A DNA stretch of 64,000 nucleotides from assembly GCA_030704615.1 (NCBI GenBank), contig CM060731.1:23748001-23812000 (forward strand), given 5' to 3'. Below, piece by piece: positions 1 to 11,098 of the stretch; the first letter of the stretch is position 1; each line of letters starts with the position of its first letter. The notes beneath the pieces were generated by a model that was not told the origin of the DNA, made no database searches, and saw nothing but the letters and a program-made list of their open reading frames with translations. Made by a program: the position numbers and the translations under genes. The stretch is from Takakia lepidozioides (taxonomy: Eukaryota > Streptophyta > Takakiopsida > Takakiales > Takakiaceae).

Positions 1-116
1 CTCTTTGGCGCAATTCCGATGGAAGATTGATGAGTGACGTAATCATGTAGTAAGATGTGTCATTCATTATGAAGTATAATTAGCATGGTGGAGCATTGAA
101 ACAATTAATGGTGTGA

Positions 117-674
117 ATGTCTCATAGGGAAAAAACAAGTGAAGACATGGACACGTACTTGCGACCTCTAGTTGATGAACTGAAGGAGTTATGGAGGGGG
201 GTCCTGGCATTGGATGCTTCACTTGACCCTATGGCCGGACAATCTTTTCAGATGAGAGACATCTTGCTTTGGACAATGCATGATTATCCAGGTATATTAT
301 ATTCCCCGTGAGAAACCCGCGTACATTTACTTGTCAAGGGATATTGATGAGGATTGGGATTGATTGAAGTAGCGGCGACAATCTTTTGCACCGTAGTGGG
401 GTAGATGCACATGGAAACTTTTTGTCTTTCCTAATGTGGCGGAATGTCTACAGGACTTACTGTTTTCTCGGGGTTGAGCACTAAAAGGTACCACGCATGC
501 CTGCATTGTAGCGATGAACTTGATGCAGAAAGCAATCTTCGCAAGATGGTGTATCCCAACTACCGCAAGTTTCTTCCTATGCGCCATCATTGGAGAAGAA
601 GAGACAAACACTTGTTTGATGGAAAAGTGGAGTTACATCCCCCACCTGTGACACCATCCGGGCACTTTTGGTAA
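117..674 (+). pseudogene. CACTA tnp2 transposase, central fragment
   Basis: The first open stretch (117-311) encodes a peptide with the tnp2 block around PLVDELKELW and QMRDILLWTMHDYP. A second stretch (444-674) continues the same domain: GLSTKRYHACLHC, then YPNYRKFLPMRHHWRR. These match the Transposase_21 (tnp2) order of catalytic-region and cysteine blocks. The two parts are separated by about 130 bases with stops, either an intron or decay. tnp2 proteins cut CACTA ends in the nucleus. No complete reading frame exists, so this is a remnant. Confidence 0.75.
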
Positions 675-909
675 GACCGATGGAAGGAGGCCCATCCGGA
701 GGGGTCCGGTGAGGTGGAGGTGCCCGGCATGAAGCGGCTTTCAATCTTCTACGAGTTGCCATATTGGGCGGTATATATTCCACAAAAACACCATCAATAT
801 TGCTATGCATGCATGTGATATTGCATGTTTTGTATGATTTCCATTGTCACTTTCACGACAAAATAGGCGTGTAAGAATTTGTGGGTGGGGATATGTGTAG
901 GACCTGAAG

Positions 910-1999
910 ATTCGTCATCTTCTAGATCCCATGCATATTGAGAAGAATGTTTGCTTGTCCCTTTTTCGTGCTCTTCATGGCACGCCGACAAAGAAGGGAG
1001 TGGTTGCGAAAGGAGATTCTCTCGGTGTTAGAAAGGAACTTGAGGAGCAGGGTCGCATGCCCCATCTATGGGCCGAAGAAAATGGTGTGGACCCAAAGGG
1101 TGTTGTACGGTGGAAGTATAGGCGTGCACCTTGGCAATGGACAAAGGAGGAATACAAGAAAGTGATAGCCACCATAGGAGCTGTCCGAACACCAACTGGT
1201 TATGGGTCATCCCTCCGTATGAAGTTCAACGAAGACGGGGTCCATGGTTTGAAGTCTCATGACTACCACAATCTATTGTAAAGATATCTTGCCCATTGCA
1301 GTACGTGGGACATTGACTCCCGAGGTTCGCGAGATAGTCTATAGATTGGGAGCATTGTTCCAGTGGATTTGCTCCAAAGAGCTGGAGGAAGCGGACTTTC
1401 CACGCATGAAGGAGGCGGCGGTGGTTATGTGTATGTTGGAGATGCACCTTCCTCTCTCCTTCTTTGACATCCAAGTGCACTTGGTAGTGCACTTAGTGGA
1501 AGAGGCTTCGATTGCCGGCCCCGTTCATTCTCGGTGGATGTACTACCTTGAGCGATACATGAAGACTTTAAAAGCACATGTAAGACAAATGGCACACCCG
1601 GAGGGTAGCATGGCGGAGGGGTATACATTGCAAGAGGCTATGTTCTACTGCATGGAGTACTTGGCAAGGGTGGATAAGGAAGCCCCTCCGATGTGGAAGG
1701 AAGATGAGGATGTACGAACCAAATACATCGTTTTGCCCAAAAATTCAAAGAGGATAAAATTACCCATCATGGTGATTAACCAAGCGCATGAGTTCATAGT
1801 GAAGAACACCGCATCTATACATGAGTGGGAGGCAAGATACAATAATCTTGTTCAGCAACGACAGGAGGAGACGGTTGCGTGGAGGCGGAACCATGCAAGG
1901 GCGACTACACGCGCTCCGCGAGCAAGGGGCCGGCGTAGGAATGTGCCTTCACAAGAATTGCCCATGGAATTGCAGCCTCTAAGTTCATTCCGCCATTGA
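910..1999 (+). pseudogene. CACTA transposase C-terminal part with DUF4218
   Basis: From 910 the frame reads a block like LLDPMHIEKNVCLSLFRALHG, which in intact tnp2 proteins is the conserved LDVMHIEKNV motif. At about 1280 the frame ends in TAA just after SHDYHNLL. It resumes one frame over as DILPIAVRGTLTPEV, so there is a small indel. The remainder (to 1999) is a clear DUF4218 domain: FPRMKEAAVVMCMLEMHLP, SFFDIQVHLVVHLVEE, GPVHSRWMYYLERYMK, HPEGSMAEGY. DUF4218 normally follows tnp2 in plant CACTA proteins. The frameshift marks it as non-functional. Confidence 0.8.
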
Positions 2000-2058
2000 C
2001 TTCGGACTGAAGTAGAGGATAGCATTGCGAAAGGTGAAGTGGTTTTAGATTTGGTGTA

Positions 2059-2863
2059 AGACATTGCAAGGGGCCCCTCTCAATTTGCGACCTCATACAC
2101 GGCGGTTTGGGTTCATGGTCGTCATTTCCGTATTCGTGCTCTTGACATGAAGCGCAAAACAACGTTTGATTCTGGCTTGTGTGCCTCATATTGGCAAGAC
2201 TCCGTGTGGGGCAGGGGAGATACACATCCTACCATGAGCACACTCAACTACTTTGGAGAGCTTGAGAGCATACTCCAACTTCAGTATACAAGGCACCATC
2301 CTCTTATCTTCAAGGCAAGGTGGTTCCAACCACATCTTGTGGGGCCATCCGCAACAATAGTGGAAGACGAGTGTGGTTTCATGCGCGTCAATACAGATAG
2401 GCTCGAGTCTATTCATCGTCCCTCCGATGAGCCTTTTTCATGGCCTTCAGACATGGAGCAAGTTTTCTTCTCCGGATCAGGAAATTGGAAGGTGGTTGTG
2501 CATGCTCAGCCAAGAGGAAGACGTATCTATCATGGTCGGGGATCTATATGGGGCGAGGCAAATGCGGAGGAGGAAGAGACTGGTCATGATGACGCTGATG
2601 TTGGCCGAGGTTGGATAGAGGGGGTACAAGAGAATGATGACGCCCCGGACAATGCATCCCGGACCCTATACGATGAGGCTCCATCAAATGCAGATGTTGG
2701 AGAAGAAGATGAAGACATGGTCATTGAAACCGAGGTAGAAGATGATTCAGATGTGCCTTTTGGTGACCAGGCCATTTATGACAATGACTCTGATGAGCAA
2801 GAAGACTTGCAGCTTGATGAGGACGAAGAAGCAGCTCCGGATGATGATGTTCAAGTCGATTAG
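2059..2863 (+). pseudogene. CACTA transposase C-terminal part, DUF4216 and acidic tail
   Basis: The frame reads VWVHGRHFRIRALDMKRKT, then YFGELESILQLQY, FKARWFQPH, CGFMRVNTDRL and SDMEQVFFSGSGNWKVVVHA, the expected order for DUF4216. It ends in a long Asp/Glu-rich tail (residues encoded by about 2560-2860). A TAA at about 2056 separates it from the DUF4218 part, so this is probably a downstream exon or a decayed continuation of the same gene. DUF4216 is the usual last domain of tnp2-type CACTA proteins. Confidence 0.75.
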
Positions 2864-3959
2864 ACACGTAATCAAAGCTACATAATAATTCTCGCACATA
2901 ACTGTACCCATCCCTTCGATTGATTGTACTTGTACATGCATGTAGCTTATTTCTATGATTGATTAATGAAAAATCCATGAAAAAAATCCTTTGTAGGTGT
3001 GGCGATCTAGGAATGATTTTAGTGAAGTTGTGACTCGAAAAGTGACTCTAGGATTGTTGAATTTTTGTACGAGGGCAAGAATGTTGGAAGACATGGTTCT
3101 TGTTCTACAAGTGCTGACCAAGACTTATCCCTGGAAACCCTTCAATCGATTTGGTTACCATGATCTCGATGCAACAGAAAGAATCTTCGAAATTGGTGTG
3201 AAAGACAACAATGTTGCCAAAGCCATTGCCAAAGCAATCTACCCTCAACCTTCTAATCCCATGGCCCTTCCCTTTTCCTTTCTTAGTGTCCCCACCCCCT
3301 CTTCTTGCCCCTTGTCATTAACAATAAGGCCGCCCGGGTTGATCACGGTCTCCCACATGCAAGATAGACCTATTATATTGTAGCACAGAAGGAGGACTAA
3401 AAAGATTTGCAACAATGGATCCATTCAGCTTGGCCTCTGCCATGACCTTTGCAATGACACAGAAAAGACAATTTTGCGATTCCCCGGAGTCGCAGATCTG
3501 TTGGGGCATCTCAATTTCGTCGCAATACCGCCGCAAGGCGACCCATGGAGGTCGCAACCCCCTGCATTTACAATATCTATGATTGCGGATTTTTCCTACG
3601 CAATGATTTTTGTTTTAGCTCTATTTTGCTCTGTGAATGCAAACCCCAGACCACTACATCCATGGAAAAAATTGGACCCAAGAAAAAAACAAAAAAACAA
3701 AACAAAGAGTTTCCCTCACTCACTATTGCGGAATTCTCTATGGAGAGTGCATGAAGTTGAAAAGAACTCAACTTCGGAGTGCAAATGAGGGAAGAAAATA
3801 TGGTTTCCAGTCCAAATGATTTTTGTTCATTCCCAAAATTTGCACACGCATTGCAAACGCTGTCATTAAGCATATGGTCCAATAATTTGCACGGATGTAG
3901 TGGTGCAAGGGTCGAATTCACAGAACAAAACACAACAAAAAAAAAATTAGTATGTAGCA
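2864..3959. other. CACTA internal non-coding sequence
   Basis: I recognise no gene here. An open stretch at 2997-3383 on the plus strand has no motif I know. The rest is AT-rich, with short poly-A and poly-T runs. It lies between the DUF4216 remnant and the subterminal repeats, so it is best read as the 3' non-coding part of the CACTA element. Confidence 0.4.
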
Positions 3960-4392
3960 GCAATCCCCAATCCTAGACCCCCAGGCAAGAGGGCACTTGC
4001 GACGCCCCAGCAGGCTTGCGACTGCGGGGAATCGCAACATCGCCATTGTTGCATTGTTGCGACGTTGGGACGTCGCAAACCCCAGCGCGAGCTGGCTCGG
4101 CCCTCCCCATGCGCCTAAGTGTGAGGGGGTGTTGTTGCGATTCCCGGGCATCGCAGCCTTGTTGGAGCGTCGCAGAGGGCACGTGCGACGCCCGGGCGTC
4201 GCAACCCCCAGCTTGCTGGCGGGTCATGCCCCAACTGCAGCGACGTACCTTAATCGCAAGTTGGCGAAGCGTCACCGGAGCGGCGCTGCAGCGACGCGCA
4301 GACGTCGCTATTTCCGGGTCAGGCGCCTACGCGCCACAACAGTCATAGGAGGGTCGTCGCGTCTGGCGCGCTCGGGGCCCTGGCGTCGCTAA
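3960..4392. repeat. CACTA subterminal repeats (GCGACG/CGTCGC)
   Basis: The block is GC-rich and packed with GCGACG, TCGCAACCCC and GTTGCGA units on both strands, with several inverted copies (for example GCGACGCCCGGGCGTCGC near 4186). CACTA elements typically carry arrays of short repeats close to their ends, where the transposition proteins bind. The block lies just inside the CACTA terminus at 4425. Confidence 0.6.
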
Positions 4393-4432
4393 CCCCCCCC
4401 CCTAAACGTAGTAGTGGTTGTAGTGTCAGTCA

Positions 4433-5730
4433 ATGGTGGGACAACTGAGGCAAAAGAGTGCCATGATCGCTAGGTACACTCAGGATGAGTGTAGTAGGGA
4501 GGCATTTGAGGTTTATAAGAAAATGCAACAAGAAGGGGTGACACGCAACAGGGTCACCTTCATCTGCATTCTCAAGGCTTGTGCCAACCTAGGAACCCTG
4601 GAATTGGGCAAAGAAGTCCACAGTGACATCATCAAAGCTGAGATTGTGTCAGATATAACTTTGGAGAATACACTTGTCGACATGTATGCCAAATGTGGGA
4701 ACATGAAGGATGCGCATCAAGTGTTTGAAAAGATGACTAAACAAGACGTGGTCTCATAGAGTGCCATGATCACATGATACGTACAGGATGGGTCTAGTAG
4801 GGAGGCTTTCAAGATCTATGAGCAGATGGAACTGGAAGGGGTGATGCCCAACCATGTCACATTTATTTGCATTCTCAATGCGTGTGCCAACCTTGGAGCT
4901 TGGGAAAGGGTAAAGAGGTCTATGCTGACATCCTGAAAGCTGGAATTACGTCATATGTAGATCTAGAGACTGCATTTGTAGACATGTAAGCCAAATGTGG
5001 GAGCTTAGAGGATGCGCGTGAAGTGTTTGACAGTATGGCTAAACAAGATGTGGTCTCATGGAATGCACTGATCATAGGATATGCTTAGCACGGGTGTGGT
5101 AGGGAGGCCTTGCTCCTATTGGAACAAATGCAACAGGAAGGCTTGAAGCCTAATAGTAGTACCTTCATATCTGTCTTTTCAGCATGCAGCCATGGGGGCC
5201 TAGTGGATGAAAGCCATCAGTGCTTTGATTCCTTCAAACGGGATCATGGTCTCACTGATACAGTGGAGCATTTTAGCTGCATGGTGGACCTTCTTGGCCG
5301 TGTAGGGTGATTGTATGAAGCAGAGGACTTAATTAACACATGTCAATCATGCCAGATGTTGGGGTATGGACAACCTTGCTTGGTGCCTACAGAGTTTGAA
5401 GGTGTGGAGATAGTAGAACGTGCGGCAAAGAACATTCTCAATATTGATCCGGAGCACTCTGTGGCTTATGTGCTGCTATCAAACATTTATGTTGCGGCTG
5501 GTAGGTGGGATGATAAAGCAAGGATGAGAAAAATGATGGAGGACAAGGGTATCAGAAAGGAGCCAGGGTGCAGCTACATTGAGGTTGACAACCGGGTGCA
5601 TACTTTTGTTATAGGAGACAAATTGCATCCACAAATTCAGGAAATTCATGTTGAGCTGCAGAAATTGTCTGGGCTGATGAAGGGGGTGGGATATGTTCTT
5701 GACACGCGCTTTGTGTTACATGATGTTTAG
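4433..5730 (+). pseudogene. PPR protein (PCMP, E/E+ type) pseudogene
   Basis: Intronless PPR sequence. Repeats read RNRVTFICILKACANLGTLELGKEVH, LVDMYAKCGNMKDAHQVFEKM and SRAEAF-type helices. An E/E+ tail follows: SVAYVLLSNIYVAAGRWD, then EPGCSYIEVDNRVHTF, ending at DTRFVLHDV where a DYW domain would begin. Intact proteins of this class bind organellar RNA and act in C-to-U editing. This copy has in-frame stops at about 4757, 4777, 4987, 5086 and 5308 and a frameshift near 4900, and it lacks its N-terminus. A stray repeat fragment (YVKCGCIEDANGVFDSR) follows at 5735-5790. The CACTA end at 4425 lies directly upstream and probably truncated it. Confidence 0.9.
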
Positions 5731-5790
5731 GAGGACATGTATGTCAAATGTGGGTGCATCGAGGATGCAAATGGAGTGTTTGACAGTAGA

Positions 5791-6427
5791 AGACTGCCAA
5801 ATTCCTAATCTGTTTGTGCCCCGTTCAGCAAAGGAAAGGGCAGCTGGCAGTGTGAGTCTTTTTAACCCTTAAACGACGGACCGACCCAAATCGGGTCGGT
5901 CGTATTTATTATCCCTAGAATATCTCCCATGGTGAAAATGTCGCCTGAACAAAAATCGTAGCGGCCAGCGAGCTCTACACGCTCGACTTTACGGCGGCCA
6001 AAATGGATGTGTACAGCGCCGCCGGGGATTTTTGGAAGTGCCAGGGGGGCCTGGAATCTGAGGCCTAGGGCTTGCCACGCTGGTTGACTGAGGGTACGTG
6101 GCAGGGCAAATCGGCAAGTGGGCGGGGCATTCATGACGGGGGGTGTGCGGGGTGTCTCCCTGTCCGCTTGTGAGGACCCTGCCATGCATGTGGGGGGGGT
6201 GGCAACAGGCCCTATTTCGCGCGCTTTTGGCTTGTCTTCCCGAGGCCTCTCTTCACTCTCTCACGCGTTGTTGGCTTCCCTCACTTTTTCGCAACTTTGC
6301 TCCATCATTTGCTGCCTGCATTTGGGTGTGTGCGCGCAATATCCATTTGGCCTTCCTTTGCGTTTTGTTTTGGCTGTAGGTTTCAACATTCTTACGGAGG
6401 GTGACACCAATTCCGTTTTAGCAGGTG
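5791..6427. other. Unassigned intergenic sequence
   Basis: No coding signal stands out. A short inverted repeat around 5877-5906 (GACCGACCC / GGGTCGGTC) could form a hairpin. Open frames on both strands (5862-6185, 6118-6456) overlap each other and look like chance frames in GC-rich DNA. Confidence 0.35.
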
Positions 6428-6437
6428 CTCGCCGTCG
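6428..6437. repeat. Target site duplication of Element A, left copy
   Basis: CTCGCCGTCG lies immediately outside the left terminus and recurs exactly at 32165-32174 outside the right terminus. A 9-11 bp duplication is typical of Mutator-like (MULE) transposition. Confidence 0.85.
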
Positions 6438-6515
6438 GGGGGCTGCTATTTCATGAGCCATGAGCCATGAGCGGCATGAGCCATGAGCAGAGTCGTAAGT
6501 GTGGAAAAAAACATG
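6438..6515 (+). repeat. Element A left terminal inverted repeat
   Basis: CTATTTCATGAGC at 6446-6458 is shared exactly with the right end. It is followed by several CATGAGC copies up to about 6515. These subterminal motifs are likely transposase-binding sites, by analogy with other MULEs. Confidence 0.8.
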
Positions 6516-6900
6516 AGCAGCACTATTTTCCGGAAATGAGTGTCCGCGGGAATAGGGTTTAGGGTGCCACGGTCATAGGGGGAGAAGGACCTCCCGATGA
6601 AGGAGGTTCGGCAATGTTATTTAGAATTATATATTGAAAGGCAATGTTTCGCGAATGGTAGGGTGGTACTGCTCTGTACAATGGGGGCCCATTTCAGCCT
6701 ACCAGCCACTTGCAAAATCCACCCACACTCCCAATCCCAAACGAAATGAGCAATGACGCATTCTGGGAACGATGGACACAGAATAGAATAAAAAGAGGGC
6801 ACAATGAGGTTTTTATTGATCCACATGAATTGCATTTGAAGCACGTCTACTGTGCTGATTGTGCCATCAAATCTTGAGCCCTGTGCCTACTGAATACAAG
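6516..6900. other. Element A non-coding segment
   Basis: I see no gene and no palindrome here. The sequence leads from the subterminal CATGAGC motifs to the stop codon of the minus-strand paralogue at 6901. Confidence 0.4.
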
Positions 6901-7610
6901 TCACGTTGTCAATGGGACTTCGACTGTTCTCAGAACTAGCTTATGAGTCATGGGGCTCCTCCATGTAAAGTCGATTGCAGCCGTTGTACCGCCCCTAGTG
7001 ATGTTCACCACAATGTCCTGCCCTTCAATCATACCACCATCGAATATGGAAATCTTCACGTTTTCGTCGTCCACACCAATGCGAATGTCCCCATACAATG
7101 GAGAAGAGGAGCGCACTCCTTGAGGAGAATAGGTCTCTCCGATGGAGTCCACCCACGTCCAGTGGCAGCAGTTCCACCGCAACAGCATAGCAGTGCGCCT
7201 TCTTCTGCATGGGTGACCGTCGTAGCTGGGGAAATCGGAATCGAGGATGCGCAGGAGCCACGGACTCCTCAGACCAAGATCGTCACCCGCTCGAAGGCGT
7301 AGTGGCCTACGATATACTCAAAAGCCACCAATGTTTCCACAATCGAACCAGTATCTTCTGTGTAATCTGTGTACCAGATAACAATGTCTCCCGATGTGGC
7401 CGAATACATTGCATAATCGATGCCTCCAAATGGGCAGTCGTCCCGGTTCCGGAAGCACGGCATCCTTGCAAAGGAGGACCTGAGGACGACTTGGATGCAG
7501 ATGACAATGACCTTGCGGACAGCTACGAAGCCCTTAGATTTTGGAAATGATGCGAAGCGGAAGAGCAGTCCGGCCTCCAATAATGGAGCATCTGGGTCCC
7601 ACGTACCCAC
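6901..7610 (-). pseudogene. Unrecognised protein family, copy 1 (frameshifted)
   Basis: On the minus strand the frame 7610-7292 encodes RMPCFRNRDDCPFGGIDYAM, then GDIVIWYTDY and HYAFER. It continues one frame over as SPWLLRILDSDFPSYDG, LLRWNCCHWTWVDSIGE, SPLYGDIRIG, FDGGMIEGQDIVV and KLVLRTVEVP. One missing base near 7289 explains the break: restoring it aligns the whole chain with the plus-strand copy at 7975-8553. I do not recognise the family. Conserved Cys, Trp and Gly residues (CCxWT, YGDIR, DGGxIxGxDIVV) suggest a small folded domain of about 200 residues. It lies inside Element A next to its left end; Element B has no counterpart. Confidence 0.55.
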
Positions 7611-7693
7611 CGACGGAGGTGGATGAACCCATACATCTTTCTCATCAAGAAGTTATAGTTTGAGATCTGCCACCGAAGTCCATCCCCCCGGAT

Positions 7694-7715
7694 GGAAATT
7701 CGGCGCCGCATTTAC
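7694..7715. repeat. Degenerate A-family palindrome
   Basis: GGAAATTCGG then CGCCGCATTTAC: the same 22-bp plan as the Element A palindromes with a few mismatches. It sits in the space between the two divergent unknown paralogues. Confidence 0.5.
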
Positions 7716-7974
7716 ATCGAAGAGGGGATGGACTTCGTCGTGTCCAGTGGCTATCGGCCCACCTGGCAGTGAGTGCCCATAGTTTGCATGGCAGGGTAGG
7801 AAACTGAAACGGCTACATTCATGAAGCAGCCAATCTTCATCGGTCCAGGATCCTGTAGGGGGAAATTTTAATGTGCCCTGGAGTGTTTGTGAGGAATTGC
7901 AGCGTTAGCTTGAACTTTTTCCAGCCACCGCGCTGCTCCTCCTCCATCCGGGAGCTGCTGTCTCTTTTTCAAGG

Positions 7975-8553
7975 ATGTCGTGCCGCCGAAATCCAGCCGA
8001 CTGCCCTTATCATGGCCACGATTATGCTATGTTCAAACCAGAATCAAGAGACATCATTGTCTGGCTCTCTGTTTTCACAGACGCTGCTGGAATCAAGCAA
8101 GAGTCTTTGCGCGCAATGGAGTATCTGGAGGGCTATTACCGCTTTGAGCGAGGTGAGGGCGAGGGTCAATGCGGTCCGTGGGTCCTGAAAATTGTTGACC
8201 TCGATATACCAAGCTGGAAAGGGATGCCGGACAGATCACGCACGGCCTCGCTTTGGCGCTGGAACTGCTGCCAGTGGACCAGGGAGGACGGCACCGGGGA
8301 AAACTATATACGTGCAGATCACTCCGCTCTTCCAGTGTATGGAGACATTCGGCTGAGTTGCGAAGACGAATCGCACGGGCACATGAGGCCCACAATGACC
8401 TTGTCAATGTATGATGGTGGTATCATTGATGGACATGACATTGTCGTCGGCTCCAGCAAGGGCAGCAGAACGACCGAATTGCAGTTTACCTCGAGGTGCC
8501 GCAGCAGTGATGAGCTTGTTTTGAGGGGTATCGAAGTTCCGTCGACTTGGTGA
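7975..8553 (+). CDS. Unrecognised protein family, copy 2
   Basis: A 192-residue frame starting MSCRRNPADCPYHGHDYAMF and ending VLRGIEVPSTW. Shared blocks with the inverted copy on the minus strand are DIIVW, PWVLKIVDLDIP, LWRWNCCQWTREDGTGE, PVYGDIRL, YDGGIIDGHDIVV and DELVLRGIEVP. Because two copies conserve protein sequence on opposite strands, this is real coding sequence. The upstream region is open in frame only to a TAG at about 7914, so the N-terminus may be truncated or spliced. I cannot assign a function. It is either Element A cargo or a captured host gene that duplicated as an inverted pair. Confidence 0.55.
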   Translation: MSCRRNPADCPYHGHDYAMFKPESRDIIVWLSVFTDAAGIKQESLRAMEYLEGYYRFERGEGEGQCGPWVLKIVDLDIPSWKGMPDRSRTASLWRWNCCQWTREDGTGENYIRADHSALPVYGDIRLSCEDESHGHMRPTMTLSMYDGGIIDGHDIVVGSSKGSRTTELQFTSRCRSSDELVLRGIEVPSTW

Positions 8554-8810
8554 AGCCCATGTAGAAGGAGGAAGGGCTTAGTTTTGTCTGCAGTTGGTAA
8601 ATGTGAGACATCGTGTCCGATCAATAAACCCATCGTACCTCACTTCTGTGTGATTGTGTTTCATTCTGTTGAATAACTGTCGGAATTGGCCCACTGTTTA
8701 CAATTTGATGTCTCATTTCTACAATGTGTCTGTCCGGATGAATATAGCAGAGTAACCGGTATGTGAGTCATGTGTCAAGAATATACCAGAGTAACGCCAT
8801 GTCGGACATT

Positions 8811-9512
8811 GAAATGCGGCACCGCATTTCCATGTGGGACAATGAAATGCGGTGCATCATTTCCGTCCAGGTACACGAAATACCAACACGGGTCTATAAA
8901 TTGGACAGACAACGAGGTTGGCATTGCAAATGCGGCAACGCATTTCCAGCTTGGCAATGGAAACTTCTTTTTGGACAAGGGAATGCGGTGCCGCATTTCC
9001 GTCCAACACTTCCAAAAGTGTGACATTTCCGACCAGCGCGATGGAATGCGTTACCGCATTTCCGTGAGAGGGTCTGCAAATGGACAAATTGCGATGTCCG
9101 TTCTGGAAATGCGGCGCCGCATTTCCATGTCCGTCATCGACTTTTTTTTTACAATGGAATGCGGTGCCAATTTTTGGTGATGGGCCTGCAGTTCGAACAA
9201 CGACCATCCCCAATATGGAAATGCGGCACCGCATTTTCAATTCCGCCATCTCGACCTCCTTGTTCGACCTCCTTGTTCGACCTCTGTAAGCGTGGTGGCA
9301 TCCATGCAATGAGCGGGAGAGGCCAAAACTGGCGTGTGGACAAAGGAAATTTGGAAATGCGGCACCGCATTTCCAATCGGCCGATTACTTTTTACTATGC
9401 CAACATTGAAATGGAAAATTTAGTCCCTCCCCTGTTTTTGAAATGCGGTGCCGCATTTCCAAAAGAGGTTCTTAGAGTTGCCAAAATTTTGGAAATGCGG
9501 TGCCCCATTTCT
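8811..9512. repeat. A-family palindrome cluster, left
   Basis: About eleven copies of the 22-bp palindrome (arm GGAAATGCGG, central YR, complementary arm), several degenerate. They begin near 8811, 8847, 8928, 8980, 9041, 9105, 9155, 9217, 9354, 9440 and 9491. Spacing is looser than in the main array. The cluster lies just beyond the 3' end of the minus-strand ParB-methyltransferase gene. Open frames read across it (RHRISM, MRCRISV and similar) are by-products of the repeat. Confidence 0.85.
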
Positions 9513-10814
9513 GATTTTGGGAGCGTCGTGGTTTGAGCGGTTGTGTGGCTGGAATGCACACTGGAGAGGGGTCACGAATGTCTGGCAAAATTTCCTTTAT
9601 ATACTCTGGAAGAGAATTTACATTTACAGAGACTTCATTAAAATTCTATTAATCTTGAAAATCATCCGAATCCTCATCATGTTCTAGACTGTCCTGCTCC
9701 GCCTCCACCCCCTCAGTGCCTTTCTCATCTCCAGCGGACTGCTCGTTGGCCAGGCTTTCGAAAATCCCATCTTCCCCTTGCGGAACTGTCCATCTCACCT
9801 CCGTTGGGTCGTCTTCCTCCCTGTCTGCGTCGCTCTCATCCGCTGAATCACATATGTACTTTCGTACCCGTCTACCTGTCTGAGCTGCTGCCAACTCTTT
9901 CCTTATCCTTCTGTCCTCCCTAGCCCTCTCCAAAATCTGCTCTACTTTACTGGGATTCTCACTTCTTCTAATCGCTGTATTTGCGAGTTTAGCTGCATAA
10001 CTAGGAAGGGAGTAGTCCCTCACCGGGCTTGTCATGAAGTTGGCCCTCGCAAAGAACGGGACATTCTTCCTGGCAGGAAGTGTAGGCCCTACATGTTTCG
10101 ACCCGGACCCTGCAATCCTGCACATGACAATCATCAACGAGACTAATGAGAACCACAGTCGGGAAATTCGTTTGACAAAAATGACCCAGAAGGCTTTGCA
10201 AACTTACAATGTTTGCACTCACTCGTATTCCGGGTTCTCCTCCGCATCAATGTCCACTGTGTCTTCCTCGGACTCCGACGAATCCGAGGAGACTTCCGCT
10301 CTGTCGGGAGCCTTAACATTCCGTTGCAGCCCTTCCAGATGGGATCCCCACACGGATGAATCCTCCTCGTAGGCAAGAGGTGCCAGTCGGAAAACCGCCC
10401 AGCCCACATTGAGGCACCTGTTACAATGCCATCCACACATTACCACATGGCGCTTCAGATGTTGCGAACTACATCCTAACGAGAATTTGCAAAACAGCAT
10501 AGATCAAGATTCTGCATACCTGTCCCACAGATGAGGTCGAGCATTGTGCCCTCCACGTCTGTGCATGTCTCCATAATTGTCTGAATGAAGGCAGGGCTCT
10601 GAGTCCGTGAGTACCGCAGGGGTTCCGTTGAAGTGAGGCTATGAGGGAGAAGTTCCTTGGGAACGTTGTTGAACAGAATGTCGTAATCGAGTGGGTCGTA
10701 GTTCGGGTCAACCTTTCCTCCCTCCTTCCGGAAAGCAAAGGTGGAGTTCTCCTTCACAAAGCAGTATGCATCGAACTGCTTCGTCTGCATACACAGGGGG
10801 AAAACGATTAGAAA

Positions 10815-10836
10815 CCGAATGCGGCACCGCATTTGA
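10815..10836. repeat. Single A-family palindrome in intron
   Basis: CGAATGCGG, CA, CCGCATTT: an isolated copy in the ParB-methyltransferase gene of Element A, in an intron between the exons for the two halves of the methyltransferase domain. Confidence 0.7.
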
Positions 10837-11075
10837 AAACACCCAAGCAAATGAATGGACGAGTGCCAGTGTCGTAATCACCTTCTTCCCTTCCGACCGA
10901 AGGCCCAGTGTGTTGATGCACGTCCACTTCTTTTTCAGAATCGGGACGGCGCTCTTGCGGGTCCACTTCGCAATTCCTGTCTGAGTGTTTTTTCCTCTGC
11001 TCGCCAGGACAACCACACAGCCTCTGTCGTCCAACACCATGTGGGCAAGCCCGAATCCTTTCTTCCAAAAGTCCT

Positions 11076-11098
11076 CCGAATGCGGTGCCGCATTTCCG
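11076..11098. repeat. Single A-family palindrome at an exon edge
   Basis: CGAATGCGG, TG, CCGCATTTCC: an isolated copy close to where the exon matching B exon 7 should begin. The part of that exon holding the catalytic-loop motif in B is missing here, so the palindrome may mark the deletion or insertion point. Confidence 0.65.

Larger units (their letters stand above)
1..4425 (+). mobile_element. CACTA (En/Spm) DNA transposon, right part
   Basis: The stretch carries, in order, tnp2-type transposase, DUF4218 and DUF4216 remnants on the plus strand, followed by a GC-rich block of GCGACG/CGTCGC repeats that ends in GGTTGTAGTG at 4425. Read from the other strand, that end is CACTACAACC, the signature CACTA terminus. 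The three bases after it (TCA) would be one copy of the target duplication; the left terminus lies outside the window. The coding parts are broken, so this copy is not autonomous. Family assignment is firm; the exact right end rests on the CACTA motif alone. Confidence 0.75.

Noticed and set aside
4433-5730. Stop codons in the PPR gene repaired by U-to-C RNA editing
   Set aside because: Editing of that kind acts on organellar transcripts. Here several stops replace Trp, Gly or Tyr codons that U-to-C change would not restore, and a frameshift is also present. This is a nuclear pseudogene.
8857-9309. Minus-strand open frame over the left palindrome cluster
   Set aside because: Repeats of RHRIS/GNAAPHF type are translations of the palindrome in different frames, with no independent coding evidence.
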